A DNA stretch of 64,000 nucleotides, from NCBI GenBank assembly GCA_004764695.1, contig SMSO01000008.1, forward strand, positions 347,001 to 411,000, given 5' to 3'. Made by a program: the position numbers and the translations under genes. This DNA comes from Schizochytrium sp. TIO01 (lineage: Eukaryota > Sar > Bigyra > Thraustochytrida > Thraustochytriidae). Below, one piece after another: positions 47,284 to 58,633 of this stretch (positions are counted from its first letter, which is position 1; the number at the start of each line of letters is the position of its first letter). The notes beneath the pieces are model-generated. The model saw only the letters and a program-made list of their open reading frames with translations, was not told the DNA's origin and did no database searches.

Positions 47284-48142
47284 AAGCCGCGGCTTCGAGT
47301 TGAGCCGAAGGACGCAGCCGAAAGGGACCAGGTGAAGCGGTCCTGGAGACAGCTCGGGAAGGAATTTGGCCGGCGTGTGGAAACCCACCAGGCAGCGATG
47401 AAAACACGCAGCCACGAAACAACAAAAGGCCACGTGGGAACCGAAGCACCCACTGCTTTGCAACTGTTCATCGTGCATGAGGGAAACGCAAATAAATACA
47501 GAGAGCAGCCTCGAGGATAACAGAGAAGCAGACGACGATGAAGAAGAAGAAGAAGAAGAAGAAGCTTGATCAAACCTTTTGCTGCTGCCTTTGCGAGCTC
47601 TGCAAATCACACCAAAGAGGTCGAAAGCAGGCAACGAGGTTGAACGTCGAGAAGCGGAAACGGAGTCAGAAACGGCTGGGCGAGATGCAGAGAAGGCCTG
47701 TCTGCATGCAAGCGGAAGAGCAGCGCCGGGCGACTTCTACTTCTTGATCTGCAGCCGCCGTGGATGCAAGGTCGATCTCCTGAGCACCGCTTGCTTGCTT
47801 ACGCATCGAACCCTCGTAAAGCCCGATGCCCTGTGAGCCATCCCGAGATTTGTGCTAGAGCAATTGATCGTGGTTAAGAAACAAATGACATACATAGCAC
47901 GGCATCAGGTGTTAGTTATGAGAGACCTTCCTTCACCAGGTCTCGCAGCTCGCAGTCAAGACGACCGATTATCTATCGTCAGGGCCCAGAGCGAGTGTAC
48001 AAAATCAAGGCTGAAGGTCCCTTTCGAGGAACTCCTTGAAGAGGCGAGGCAAGACAAGGCAAGGCAAGCCGAGACAGGCATAGCTATGAATTTCTGGCAC
48101 CTGCATTTTTGGTGAGTGAATCAGAGAGAGCGCTGGTAGAGC

Positions 48143-48227
48143 GTATGTATGTATGTATGTATGTATGTATGTATGTATGTATGTATGTATGTATGTATGT
48201 ATGTATGTATGTATGTATGTATGTATG

Positions 48228-48261
<34 letters not shown>

Positions 48262-48357
48262 TGTATGTATGTATGTATGTATGTATGTATGTATGTATGT
48301 ATGTATGTATGTATGTATGTATGTATGTATGTATGTATGTATGTATGTATGTATGTG
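48143..48357. repeat. GTAT tetranucleotide array, about 53 units
   Basis: Near-perfect 215 bp array with one interruption (ATAT near 48230), 340 bp upstream of a bZIP gene. Opens artefactual Tyr-Val-Cys-Met and Tyr-Ile-His-Thr frames. Confidence 0.95.
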
Positions 48358-48552
48358 TAAAGGATACATACAGTAGGAGTGTGGCGACGAGGAAGGAGAT
48401 CGATCTGGAAAAGGCACAGTGTGTGGAAGGAGGAGATTGATTTCCCTTCGCATTGTGTCAACGTGAACAGCAGTGCCGCAAATGCGACCTTTGGTGTACT
48501 TTCCACTTACGAATTCCAGTCTGTGATACTGACTAAGCCGCTTTTAGTATTC

Positions 48553-48566
48553 TATTATTATTGTTA

Positions 48567-48622
<56 letters not shown>

Positions 48623-48662
48623 GATTATTATGATTATTATGATTATTATTATTATTATTATT
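48553..48662. repeat. TTA/ATT trinucleotide array abutting a bZIP start
   Basis: About 36 units with three evenly spaced GATTATTAT interruptions. It ends 34 bases before the ATG at 48697, so it must lie in the core promoter or the 5' leader of that gene. Confidence 0.93.
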
Positions 48663-48696
48663 TTCCCCGAGAGAAACAATCGATCGACTTTTAAAG

Positions 48697-50397
48697 ATGG
48701 ATAACAAAGGAAAAAGGGGAGCAACAAAACCTGAATCAAAGCGACTTCCTCCAGCAATGAAGTCAGCACCTCGAGCGGCAGCTCTGCAGAAGGACAGCGA
48801 CGACCTGGTCCTCGCACTTGTCCGGGAGGACCCCAACGATGAGTGGATCGTGGAGCCGCAGAACGCAATGGCACCAGCCCCAGGGACGGGCGTGTCCGTG
48901 TCTGTGTCCGGCATGAAGGCCCCAGGCCCGACGTCACCGACTTCTTCTCCAGGACAGTCCTGGCGGCGTGATGAGTTTGACTCGGACGCAACCTTTCGCA
49001 GCATCTCGGACGGAAGCTTTGCCCCCAAAGGGTTAACCGGAGAAGACACTTATGGCGAAGAAGACGATGATGAAGAGGGAGACGGATTTCGTCGTCGCAA
49101 AAATGACCAAAACGATGATAATGATACCTTTCACAGTAACGCAGAACTCAACAGGACGGGATCGCAAGGTTCCGGTGATGGCTCTGGTGCTGGGCCCGGG
49201 TCTGCAGCAGCGAGAGGTCGCAATGCAGCGGCGTGTCGCAAGCAGCGACAGAAACGCAAAGCAGCGGAAGAGAACTTGAGAAAACATGTGGCAGATCTCG
49301 AGGCAAATCGTGACCTCTACCTGCGTCGCATTGCGGATTTGCAGTTCGAGGTTGACACGATGCGCATGGCTGGCACAGTGGATTTGCGCAAGGAAAATGA
49401 GCTGTTGCGGATTGAGATTCGCAAGCATAAAATGCACATTGCGGAGATGGTCAAAACCGTAAGCAAATATCCAGACATGTACTTGGAAGAACGTGTTAGA
49501 ATTCTGAAGAATGTTGTGGACAGTGCTCTTTCGCAGATTGTAGGCATAGTACACACATCATCGAGATGGGATCCTCTTTACACAGTGAAAAACGAGTCTA
49601 GTGGGCTAGAGATGCGTGTCTTCTACGAACTTCTTCCAAGACATCTACCTATGGACCAAGCAAAACGAGTGAATTTCCGTTGCGAAATGCTCAACGTGCA
49701 ACGCGACCCCGCGTCATTGCACTTTCTCATGTCCAGTTTTTGGTCCCAAGAGGCCAACCTAAAGAATGTACACTCCTCCATGCCTAATGAAGAACGCGCC
49801 ACCTGGTCTATGTTGGAACTTGACTCTCCGGGCCTCCAAGAAGCCAAAAATATTCTTGGTGAAAACAACATTCGTCTCTCAGACTGCGAAGAGGTGCGAG
49901 ACGGAACTCTCTTACAGAAGGTAACGTTCTTCTCCTGTCAAGGAACTCGTGGGCTTGTCCCGCACGCCTTCCTTGCGCATGGTTATGACGAGGAGTCTCA
50001 CAACAACGCGCTTGATTCTGTGGACTCTGGTATGGTAGACTGTCTTTTGCACGCAAACACCACATGCGACCAAGAGCTAGCCAACTCAAACATTGCTACT
50101 AATGCAACAACACTCACGCGATACATTCATGGCCACGCTGTTATTCCATCAAACTACAAGCAGGATCTGTCTCACATCATATCTGTTTTTTCAATTCCTT
50201 TTGGCGAGTATGCAAATTTAACCTCTGTACAGGATCTATTGACCAAGGACCACAAGCTCACTCCGGGATATGCACAAAGTTTTCAAATTCAACTTGATCT
50301 TATGGCTCAAGCCATCACCTCAGGTGTAGTTCCACATGACCAAAGTGATGAACTTGTTGCCGCAACCACACCGCCTCCACCTGCTGAAGATAAGTAG
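48697..50397 (+). CDS. bZIP transcription factor, subgroup B
   Basis: 566 aa from the ATG at 48697, 34 bases after a TTA array. An N-terminal D-D-L-V-L-A-L-V-R-E-D-P motif (about 35-46) is shared in part with the gene at 56855 (A-E-L-V-R-E-D) and may be an activation or docking element. An acidic run (about 120-130) precedes the basic region, with Asn at 176 (N-A-A-A-C-R-K-Q-R). The zipper and VDLRKENELLR coil are intact. The C-terminal domain holds LLPRHLP, GLVPHAF, TTCDQEL, GHAVIP and SIPFGEY, and ends with a Pro/Thr-rich tail. The decayed copy at 52307-53550, 1.9 kb downstream, most resembles this gene and the others of subgroup B. Confidence 0.92.
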   Translation: MDNKGKRGATKPESKRLPPAMKSAPRAAALQKDSDDLVLALVREDPNDEWIVEPQNAMAPAPGTGVSVSVSGMKAPGPTSPTSSPGQSWRRDEFDSDATFRSISDGSFAPKGLTGEDTYGEEDDDEEGDGFRRRKNDQNDDNDTFHSNAELNRTGSQGSGDGSGAGPGSAAARGRNAAACRKQRQKRKAAEENLRKHVADLEANRDLYLRRIADLQFEVDTMRMAGTVDLRKENELLRIEIRKHKMHIAEMVKTVSKYPDMYLEERVRILKNVVDSALSQIVGIVHTSSRWDPLYTVKNESSGLEMRVFYELLPRHLPMDQAKRVNFRCEMLNVQRDPASLHFLMSSFWSQEANLKNVHSSMPNEERATWSMLELDSPGLQEAKNILGENNIRLSDCEEVRDGTLLQKVTFFSCQGTRGLVPHAFLAHGYDEESHNNALDSVDSGMVDCLLHANTTCDQELANSNIATNATTLTRYIHGHAVIPSNYKQDLSHIISVFSIPFGEYANLTSVQDLLTKDHKLTPGYAQSFQIQLDLMAQAITSGVVPHDQSDELVAATTPPPPAEDK

Positions 50398-52306
50398 ACT
50401 CTCTCCCTTTAATTCGTTTCTCTGTGTTTTCCTCTCTCTTATATATTTTCATATATCTGAAATGGACCACAACACGAAGGGAAAAGCCTACAGCACAGCA
50501 TGTATGTACTCTTTTGCCAGGCGCAAACTGATGAGGTCTCTTCAGCATCAAATACGATTTCGTGAAAATTGTTGTTTAAAAAAAAACGATGTGATTAATC
50601 ATCATGGTCCAAGCTTAGAGTGGAGGAAAGGCATGTACAATTAGTATGGCCGAAACAGCTACCTACTCTTTTTTATATATACCTGTTTTAAAACAAGCTT
50701 GCTTTAGGTGCTCTTTTAAAGGCTTCGTTCAAGCCAGATATTTTGAAAATCAGAATTGGAAACAGATTTTGAGAAAACTCGTATGCGTTTTGTTGCCCTT
50801 TTTTTTTGTTTAGATTACTAGAGTATTTAACTCTAACAAAGTGAAACAAGAATGATTCTATTGCTCTTTTGTGTAATTTAAATTTCGGGTTCATATTTAT
50901 CTATAGAAGGTCAACTCCAAAATGGAAGTTATCATCCAGCTTAGTGGCAAACCTTATCCAACGCAAGGTATACGCAAGGTAATCACTTCCTCGCATCTTT
51001 CCGATTTGTATATCCCATCCTGTATCCGTAACCTATATACCATCCTTTAACACTTCACATTCTTTGACAGCCATTGCTCTCTTGTTAGACTACCTCTCCA
51101 CGCTCCGCGATACAAGTTAATCTGCAATATTTTCTGGGGCAAAAGATCAAAATCTCAATTATAATTTTTTGACATCATGACGCTGCCGTGCTGTGCCCCA
51201 AAACAATTACTCAAATACTTTTCATTTCATATCTAAAAGTTACACTCCTGCTCATATAATTACCCTATCTTCGAGCGAAGAGACCTTCCCTCAGATAGCT
51301 GGTTTTCAAGCAGAAGAAAAAGGGCTCACTCGACCGAGATTCAATATGTATCGTGTGGAGCCTTTGTAGTTCGATTGGCTGCTGTGACGGCTAAAAGTAA
51401 GAATCAAAGAATACTCAATAGCTTGCATCTAGATAAAAGTAGAACTGATGGCTGAGGATGCACATGGATATTTAGCATCTGAGGCCAATCATTAGTAATG
51501 ACTATTTTTACTGTGCTATATATTTATCAACTGAAATCATAGACAGTTTCAGAAATTCGACTCCTATGCCAGTTGATCGATAATTTATATGGCCCAATTC
51601 TTAACTAGTTTTAACCGTTTTCGATTGTAAATAACAAGTTTCGACATGATCTCTTCAGTCTCTTATAAAGGGCACCGTCCATTTCCTACTAAATTAATTT
51701 TTCTTCATCTCCCCAGTTCATCTGGAGCTAGCTAGCATCCGTAGCTCGCCCCTGCCCCCCTGAACCTGACTATGATTCGTAACATTAAACTTCCCCGTGA
51801 GGTATCCATGATCTTCACATAGATAAATCCACTGCCTTGATAGATTTGCACATTTAGCAATCGAAAATTGAGAGATTATTCAATATCGTTTAGGGTAACC
51901 TATTTAGAACTCGAAACGAACCAAACGGGAGAGCTTTCTAGTGCAGAGAAATTGACAATCTGAATAGAGTTTTACTATGATCTTTTTTGGTTTTCTGAAG
52001 CCCTGGAATCCCGTCAACTTTTAAACAATTGTGAGAAAGCGTGTGCTAAGATACGGCAAATCTTCTCCCTCTTTGGCGTTCTAAGGAAGAGCTGATACAC
52101 ATATTTTGTTCGAGTTTGTTCCAAATCTGGAGTATTGCCTATTTGTGAGATAAGACTATACTTGCGCAGAGTGCAGTCAATAGACGCCAATTAACTTTCC
52201 ATAATTGCCACTAAACCTCGTAATTACATTCACTGTTTACACCTTTGGCGTCTTTAATCTTAATATATCTGGGAGCTCATTATCTCCGTACCTAGTTACT
52301 ATGTAG
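50398..52306. other. Intergenic, no gene seen
   Basis: AT-rich spacer between an intact bZIP gene and its decayed relative. No recognisable coding sequence; in particular the N-terminal part and full basic region of the decayed copy were not found here. Confidence 0.5.
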
Positions 52307-53550
52307 GTGGGTTTTACCAAAAAGCAAAACAACTTCTCTAGCTTGAAACTTAAAGCAGACGAGGCAAACTTGCGGTGCAGCATCGTGGAGCACGAGATCA
52401 ACCGAGAAATTTATCTGGAACGTACCGTAGAACTTCTGTGCAAGGTTGAGCCCATGCGCATGGCAGATCTTGTTGATCTTCGACGCTGGAACGAGCTCCT
52501 TCGTGAGGAAATTCCCAAACACAAAAGGCGCATTAAAAAAGTGATGAAAGTGGTGCAGCGTCAGCCAGAAATGACCCTTGAAGAACGAGTTCATTTGCGT
52601 AAAGATATTGTGGATAGTCCTGTTTTCCAGTGATAGGGCTTGTACACACATTGACCAGTTGGCAGAATCTGACGAGCAAGGGACACAAGGACTTGATTCT
52701 GCACGTGCGCTATGACCTTTTCCCTAGGAGTATACCTTGGAAGAAACAAAGCAAATAACTTGCAGATTGAGTTTATGCATATCCCCACTTTCATCAATTT
52801 ATGTCCTCTTCATTGCCGTACAAGGAACGCTTTAAAGTGGTACAACGAAAACTAGTTAAGGAAGACCGGCTTGAAGTGATGGAGACTACTAATTTACCAG
52901 TTTTCAAAGAGGAAAAAATGTTGTTGTCCAATGAATGTATTCGTGTAAGCAAATGCCTGGATACACGAGGGGACAAGGAACACTCTTCATACTACTTTAC
53001 TTCGTCTTTCTAGGTTTTGACAAGAGCTTTGCTATGCACAACAATCACAATTTCTTGGGATATGGGAACACAGTCTTTGTGACTTACTTTGTAGATTCTA
53101 ACACCTCGTGTAGAGTTGTGACGACGACCTTAGATTTAGAGAGAGCAGATCAGAGCCTAGAAATCGATCCAGCTTACGGCAGTAAGCCATATGCCTATCA
53201 TATGATGTTCAATCAACCTCAAATAAAGTCAGCTGCACAGAGGGCGAGGCAAAGTCTTTAACGCCAGCACTTGAGGCCAGTCCAAATGATTACAATAATA
53301 GTATCCTTGGTAGCCTTTTAGGGGTACAGGTATGCGGAGTTCAATTGAAGGCTCTTGTAGTGCCTTGATGATGACATCAATGCCAATCTGGAAGCACTTA
53401 AAGGCACTGTCAATCGCTGATATGCTCAATGAAGACGGGTCGTCCTCGGAAGTATTTTGCGACAGCGTTCGCTTTCAATTAGAACACTTTGCCTCCCTGT
53501 TGCCAAATGCGCATCGCAAGGGCAGCTCTGTAGCAGGAGAACCTGAGTAA
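52307..53550 (+). pseudogene. Decayed bZIP family member, subgroup B-like
   Basis: The frame at 52307-52633 reads through a ruined basic region (K-K-Q-N-N-F-S-S-L-K-L-K-A-D-E-A-N-L-R; the key Arg position is Ser), then zipper and second coil (V-D-L-R-R-W-N-E-L-L-R-E-E-I) and LEERV, ending at TGA. Shifting frame at about 52633 restores IGLVHTLTSW and a L-F-P-R-S-I-P block up to about 52755. Another shift gives the next block, the frame 52801-53013 matches the middle of the C-terminal domain (K-E-R-F-K...V-S-K-C-L), and 53332-53550 matches its end (SIADMLNEDGSSSEVF...FQLEHFASL). The N-terminal region is not recognisable. At least three frame changes and the lost contacts show it is a pseudogene, oriented as its neighbours, probably from tandem duplication. 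Confidence 0.85.
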
Positions 53551-53729
53551 AATTTCGGATTAGTATGTAAGTACCTACTGAGCATTTAAAGAACAAGAAA
53601 TCATGATGGGTTCTTAAGAGAATTAGTTCACTCGAATTGACACTTTTTTTTAATAACACAGTTGTAGAGCTCATCGCTTCCCCACTAACCAATTTTTATT
53701 CTTCGATATATATATATATATATATATGA

Positions 53730-54317
53730 AAACCAAAGGATTACTTATTTACAACTTTAAGTGTCTTCATCCGCTATCTAAGAAGATATTCTCTAGCGTT
53801 GCCTTCGCTTCTCGAAGTACCCGCCTGGGATCACATAATCGACCTCCTGGAGCTCCACCTGCAGTCTGTCGAAGATCGTACTTATCTTGAGCTGGCCGAC
53901 GCAAAACTCTGCAAGTTCTAAGAGCAGATCAACTTCCGCGGCCATGCAGTTTCTTTCCAATCCGCAGCCTGCGCCAAATATGCGCCGTTCTTTGTTCCTG
54001 CTGTGCCAGCATCGATCAGGAATTCGGTGTGGTCTCGCGGGCGTGCATTTGCGTCGGACAGAGACATTGCCCCGGGTCCACCCGCGCAGAGTATCAAAAA
54101 TGCCGTGCGAGCGAGCGAGCGAGCGTGCGTGCGAAAGTTGCTCGATGCGCTCTTTCGCTTCGGCGACTTCGTTCAGAGTTCTGTGAAGAGGGCTGAGGTG
54201 CGCTCAGTCGTGCCCAGATCGTGGGTTGTCTTAAACCCTGGAGTGACCAACTTTTGCTCAAGACCTTTTCTTTCTGTGGGCAGTGGTGCGAAAAAGTGCG
54301 AATTGTGCTATTTCTAG
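53730..54317 (+). other. Open frame interrupted by one stop, possible gene relic
   Basis: On the + strand one frame stays open for about 195 codons from 53730 to the TAG at 54315, interrupted only by TAA at 53919. It reads plausibly (Y-L-R-R-Y-S-L-A-L-P-S-L-L-E-V-P-A-W-D-H, later K-L-L-D-A-L-F-R-F-G-D-F-V). The codon-mirrored - strand frame also opens an ATG ORF of 50 aa (53945 to 53793; begins M-A-A-E-V-D-L-L-L-E-L). I cannot decide the strand or recognise a family. It could be a relic, an exon or chance. Confidence 0.25.
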
Positions 54318-56593
54318 AGTTTTATACGTCCATTTTCTCTCTTTCTTTTCCTTTTAGGTTGAGAAATGAATGAGCTTTGCTTCGGCTGTGATCATTGAGG
54401 CGACCGCCGACGCCAACGCGCTGTGCATCCATCCTCCAGCTTGCTTGGCTTGGCTTCATCGTGGTCCCAAGTGGCCTGACTGACCTTTAGCTCGCTTCTT
54501 CATGAAAATCTCGCCGAGTTTTGGTCCCAAGTTTCGCGATTCTAAGCGCAAAGAAAGAACAGGGAACCAGGCAGTACCTTCCGTGCCAGGAGACGCGAGC
54601 TTATCCGCACGCTTTGCCGACAACGCTGCTCTCGAAGTAGAGTGCGGCCCGCAATGAAGCAGTTGAAGTCCTCGCGACGGGCTCTAAAATTGGGGAAGAA
54701 AGGAATCGCTCCAAGTTCTTCGCAGCGTGAAATGAGCCAAAAAATTACAGAAAGGACAAACCTGAGCCCAGAAGAAATGTGAAGCGCACTGAGGGAGGCG
54801 CTGCTAGCTGCTAGTGTTTTCAATATGCAGCGGGCACGCGCCAAGAAGCAGTGGATATTCAGGATTCTGGCTTCAAGCCGAAGCTTCTGTCAAGACTGTG
54901 ACTTGACTGTAAACTATTTTGTAGCCTGGTCCATTGTGTTTCTTTCCTCTTCTCTCAAAGGAATAAGAGGTGATCAGCTGACTCGTTCTCGTAGCAACGC
55001 CGAGCCTGAGATTCCGGTGTGCATCACGTCCAAGATCTCCAACATCTCGACGCCATTGAGGAGCCTGCTATTTTAGAGCAAATGCGACTGCAATTTATAT
55101 CGTGCGCTTTTTGTTGTTGTTGATATCCAATGGTCACAAGTTACCCATTTTCGTAGTTTAATTATAGGAGATCCAGACAAGAAAAGACCTTGATTTCCCT
55201 CGTCAACCTCTGAAGATCCCTGTATTTGGCGGGTAAACTGAGAGAGGGTTGGGCACCACCAGTGCAAATGATTGTCCGCTGCGATACCGGTTCGCCTGTC
55301 CTCAGCTTCGTCGGGGAGCTTTCTCCGCGAGGGCAACGCTACTTGTCGCATACGCGAGGGTCCTCCAATTTGTTATTGCTTATATGCTTAATAAAATAAA
55401 ATAAATTTATATTTATTTTTTAAATTAATATATAAAAATAATCATCGTTTTGATGTTGTTTGCCTTCGCAAAGCAATCCAGATGTACGCAGAACTTCTCC
55501 TCAGCCTCGTCCAAATACGCAAATATCGCTCGTAAAAGTACCCTACGAGTGCCTGAATATTTCTGCGATTTTATTTGCGCTCTTCAATGCCAGCAGCCCT
55601 CTTGCCGCGTCTTCGGGCCCTCGCCGTTTTGCGCCGTTCGCGGCGAGAAGAAAGTCCTTCATTCATTTTTTCTTCTCTTTTCTTTTGTTCTCTTTTCTTG
55701 TCTTTCAAGCTATGGCTATGGAAAGGTGTAGCTACTACTAGGCATTTTAAGGTAATAAATAATTTCTTTCTTTTTCTCAAAACAATGTATACGTACGTGT
55801 AGATTCTTCAGGGTTCGTCTTCTGGATTTCCCACTTGCCAAACTGCGCTATAGCTATGCGAATACAGTGAGTTATACACCGATAACCTACTTCAATGGGG
55901 GCCTACAAGTGAGTTATACTCGGCCCCAAGTCGGGAAACGAGTGGCACCAAAAAGAACGCATGCATGTTTTTTCCTTCATTTCTGTGAAAGATCAAAGCC
56001 GCCGCCAGCCCTCGGCTCAAAATACGCAGGGCTTGCCTGAGGACTTACATAACAGTTACATTGCCTCCTTTGAACACAGCATGAATTCAGTCTAACTGAT
56101 CAGAGGCACTCCTTCAAGCCGAAGCAAGGAGGCCAATCATTCTGCTTTTTTGGTTTCCTCACCTTAAAATTTAGATTTATTCTAATTGAAAATAAAAATA
56201 AAACGTACTAATACCAACAATAGCAGCTAAAAGAAAAGGAGCACTAGGCAATCAGTAGATAGCACTACTGTGAATTCTCATAACAAGTAAGTGAAAAGAA
56301 AGAAAGCCTTTAGAAAACGATGGTGAAGCGCAAACAAAATGCGGAAGGACTAATCGGACAGCAGGTCTCGGGTGGCAGGCAAATGAATACATGCTCAGCT
56401 ACTTGAAACTTGAAGGCAGAAGCTGCAAAGGCACGGCATTAGCCAGCCTCGCAACGTGTTATCCTGAGGTACGTACCCTACATCTGCGAATCAACCAATT
56501 CCTGAGGTTTCTCTCTCTAGAGAGAGGAATGGGCCATACTTTGTGGGTCATATAGCTCATAGTATCGTACGGGCTACAACTCAGGAATGAAAG

Positions 56594-56669
56594 CTATAAC
56601 CTATAGTACGCACTCCAAAGTAAGCGCAGTACTATGCGTTGTAAAGGTATCGTATACACTTGGTTATAG
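56594..56669. repeat. Nested inverted repeats upstream of a bZIP gene
   Basis: Outer arms CTATAACC (56594-56601) and GGTTATAG (56662-56669); inner arms ATAGTAC (56603-56609) and GTACTAT (56629-56635). Together they could fold into a stem with internal loops. The element is about 190-260 bases upstream of the ATG at 56855. Short arms make chance possible. Confidence 0.4.
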
Positions 56670-56854
56670 GCTATGGAGCGAGTGGAATTGTCAAATAGGA
56701 GTTTAACTCCTACCACCTTAGGCCACTTAGTTAGGAGTAGAACCAACAGAATGAGTGAAGAAAGAACAGAAAGATGTATAAAATTCGTCATCGAAAGTTT
56801 TTTAGATGAATTTCTCGATTCGCCAGACCCAAATCGATCAAGAACCTGCCCGCA

Positions 56855-58633
56855 ATGAAGGGCGGCATCGACCTTGAGGGCCTGGAGGGCGTGCCGCCCG
56901 AGGCAGACCTTCTTCTTGCTTATGGCGTGGGACCCCCTCTGGCTAGCTCTGCAGGGCTGTCCTCATCCTCGTCCTCCTCAAACTCAAACTCAACCTCCTC
57001 GCCGTCATCCTCGGCGCCAGGGCGTGGCCAGGCAGTTCCGTTCTCGCTCACAGGGCACAACATACGGCATGTGAACGGTCTGGTGGGCCCAGATATTGCC
57101 GATGGGGAGGACGATGAGACCATCGCTGCCATCGCAGAGCTCGTGCGTGAAGACCAGGCTCGAGAAGCTGCTGCAGCTCGAGCAGCGCAGGGCCTTTCGC
57201 CAGACGAAGACGCGTCGCCTTCGCCTGCTTCCACGCGTTATAGCTTTGAGGACAATGCAAGCGGCAGGAAACAGATGTCTGGCACTAAGAGTAGGAATGT
57301 TGAATTTAGTGGCGAAACATTTGTTGACGAAGTCGTGGACATTGGTGGAATTGACGGCATTGACGGCATTGATGGCACCGATGGCAACCTTAATGACGAG
57401 GATGATTGTGATGACAGCTCTAAAGTGGATTCGAGGAAAGCTGTCCGTCGAGCTAGAAATGCCGAGGCCTGCAGACGCACTCGCAGAAAGCGAAAGGCCC
57501 ACGAGGAGAATTTAAGGCTTCGAAATGCCGAGCTGGAGGCCAGCAGAGAGCATTTTCTGAAGAGGATTGCAGATTTGCAGTTCCAAGTGAATTCCTTGCG
57601 CATGACGGGAACGATTGATCTAAGGAAGGAAAACGAGCTACTACGAGCAGAAATTCGCAAACATAAAGTTTACATTTCTAATGTGATCGACGCAGTGCAG
57701 AAAGAACCGCAGGTAAAGCTCGAGGAGCGTGCACGGCTGCTTAAACGTGTGGTAGATGGAGCGATATGCCAGTGCATTGGCATGGCTCACACTTCCATTA
57801 ACTGGCGTGAAATGTATTCGCTGCGTCTTGATGATGGAATGGAAGTCAGGTTCCTGTTTGAAACATTGCCGAAGGATGTGCCGCTCGCGGAGGCAAAACG
57901 CATTACTTTGCGCTGCGAGGCTTACGCGATCCCGGCAGAACCCCAGGGCTTGAACGCAATCTTGTCCAATTTATGGGCAGATGAAAAGCGTAAGGAGCGC
58001 TTCAGTCAGATCATCACGCCGCCAGAGGGTATTCTACGGAGGTTTCTGACCTTTGTGTGCCCCGAGCTCGATCAAGCGAAGGAGTTTCTTGGAGATGAAC
58101 GCCTTGGCGTTTACACATTTGAGGAGGCAAAAGCAGGTGATTCACCCACTCGTGTTGTAATGTCTTGCTGCACAGCCACGCGTGACTTGGTCCCTGATGC
58201 AATTCTCACACTAGGTAAAGAGAGGAACTCTGCGGGGGCTGACTCCAGCTTCGGAGAGTTGACTGCATCTGCAGCAGCCGCAGCGGCATCGGGTGCGAAG
58301 GGTAACGCCGGGGTAGTACCCTGCTGCGTATTTGCTGCAACTACATGTGGTGACGAACTTAAGCGCGCTCATATTGAGGTGGGCCCAGACGCATCGTTAG
58401 ATGCGAAGATTTTCAATGGCCACGTAGTTGTACCCAGCAGTGATGATCCCAACCAGTGCCATCTTGTGTTAATTCTTTCTACTCCAATTGGTGATTTTCC
58501 TGGTCTGACGGCGCTTGGTCATATTGTGGATGAGGATGGTCTTGCATCAGAAAATTTCAAACAGTATTTTGCAGCACACTTAAATTTTTTCCTGGATGAA
58601 CTTGTGGAAGCAGCCAACAAGAATGCACCTTGA
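56855..58633 (+). CDS. bZIP transcription factor, subgroup B, with poly-Ala insertion
   Basis: 592 aa from the ATG at 56855. N-terminus has a Ser/Asn tract (about 35-53), an AELVRED motif near 94-100 shared with the gene at 48697, Ala-rich and then G-I-D repeats (about 164-177) and an acidic stretch. The basic region has Asn at 202 and signature N-A-E-A-C-R-R-T-R, with Thr at the fourth contact, unique in the cluster. The zipper and IDLRKENELLR coil are intact. The C-terminal domain (about 284-590) has TLPKDVPLAEAKRI, RDLVPDAI, TTCGDEL, GHVVVP and a final aromatic helix. A Ser/Ala-rich insertion with a run of six Ala sits at about 457-486 between the LVP and C-x-x-EL blocks. Confidence 0.92.
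   Translation: MKGGIDLEGLEGVPPEADLLLAYGVGPPLASSAGLSSSSSSSNSNSTSSPSSSAPGRGQAVPFSLTGHNIRHVNGLVGPDIADGEDDETIAAIAELVREDQAREAAAARAAQGLSPDEDASPSPASTRYSFEDNASGRKQMSGTKSRNVEFSGETFVDEVVDIGGIDGIDGIDGTDGNLNDEDDCDDSSKVDSRKAVRRARNAEACRRTRRKRKAHEENLRLRNAELEASREHFLKRIADLQFQVNSLRMTGTIDLRKENELLRAEIRKHKVYISNVIDAVQKEPQVKLEERARLLKRVVDGAICQCIGMAHTSINWREMYSLRLDDGMEVRFLFETLPKDVPLAEAKRITLRCEAYAIPAEPQGLNAILSNLWADEKRKERFSQIITPPEGILRRFLTFVCPELDQAKEFLGDERLGVYTFEEAKAGDSPTRVVMSCCTATRDLVPDAILTLGKERNSAGADSSFGELTASAAAAAASGAKGNAGVVPCCVFAATTCGDELKRAHIEVGPDASLDAKIFNGHVVVPSSDDPNQCHLVLILSTPIGDFPGLTALGHIVDEDGLASENFKQYFAAHLNFFLDELVEAANKNAP

Larger units (their letters stand above)
44992..48696. other. 3.7 kb repeat-rich spacer, no supported gene
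   Basis: AT-rich at the left; from about 45900 onward it is GC-richer and full of microsatellites. A 114-codon - strand frame at 45618-45962 has no ATG near its start and no recognised domain. Frames at 46255-47634 are driven by CAG, GTT, GAAT and GAA repeats. Confidence 0.5.
53551..56854. other. 3.3 kb spacer, one coding-like stretch
   Basis: Contains an AT dinucleotide run at 53707-53727, the open stretch at 53730-54317 described separately, a 16-base palindrome CTCTCTCTAGAGAGAG at 56511-56526, and nested inverted repeats at 56594-56669. No other gene signal was recognised. Confidence 0.45.

Noticed and set aside
46255-47634. Frames of 125-211 codons with Ser-Phe-Ile-His or poly-Gln runs
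   Set aside because: They depend on GAAT, GTT, GAA and AGC arrays and no part outside the repeats looks like a domain.
48084-48506. Frames encoding Tyr-Ile-His-Thr or Tyr-Val-Cys-Met repeats
   Set aside because: Translations of the GTAT microsatellite.
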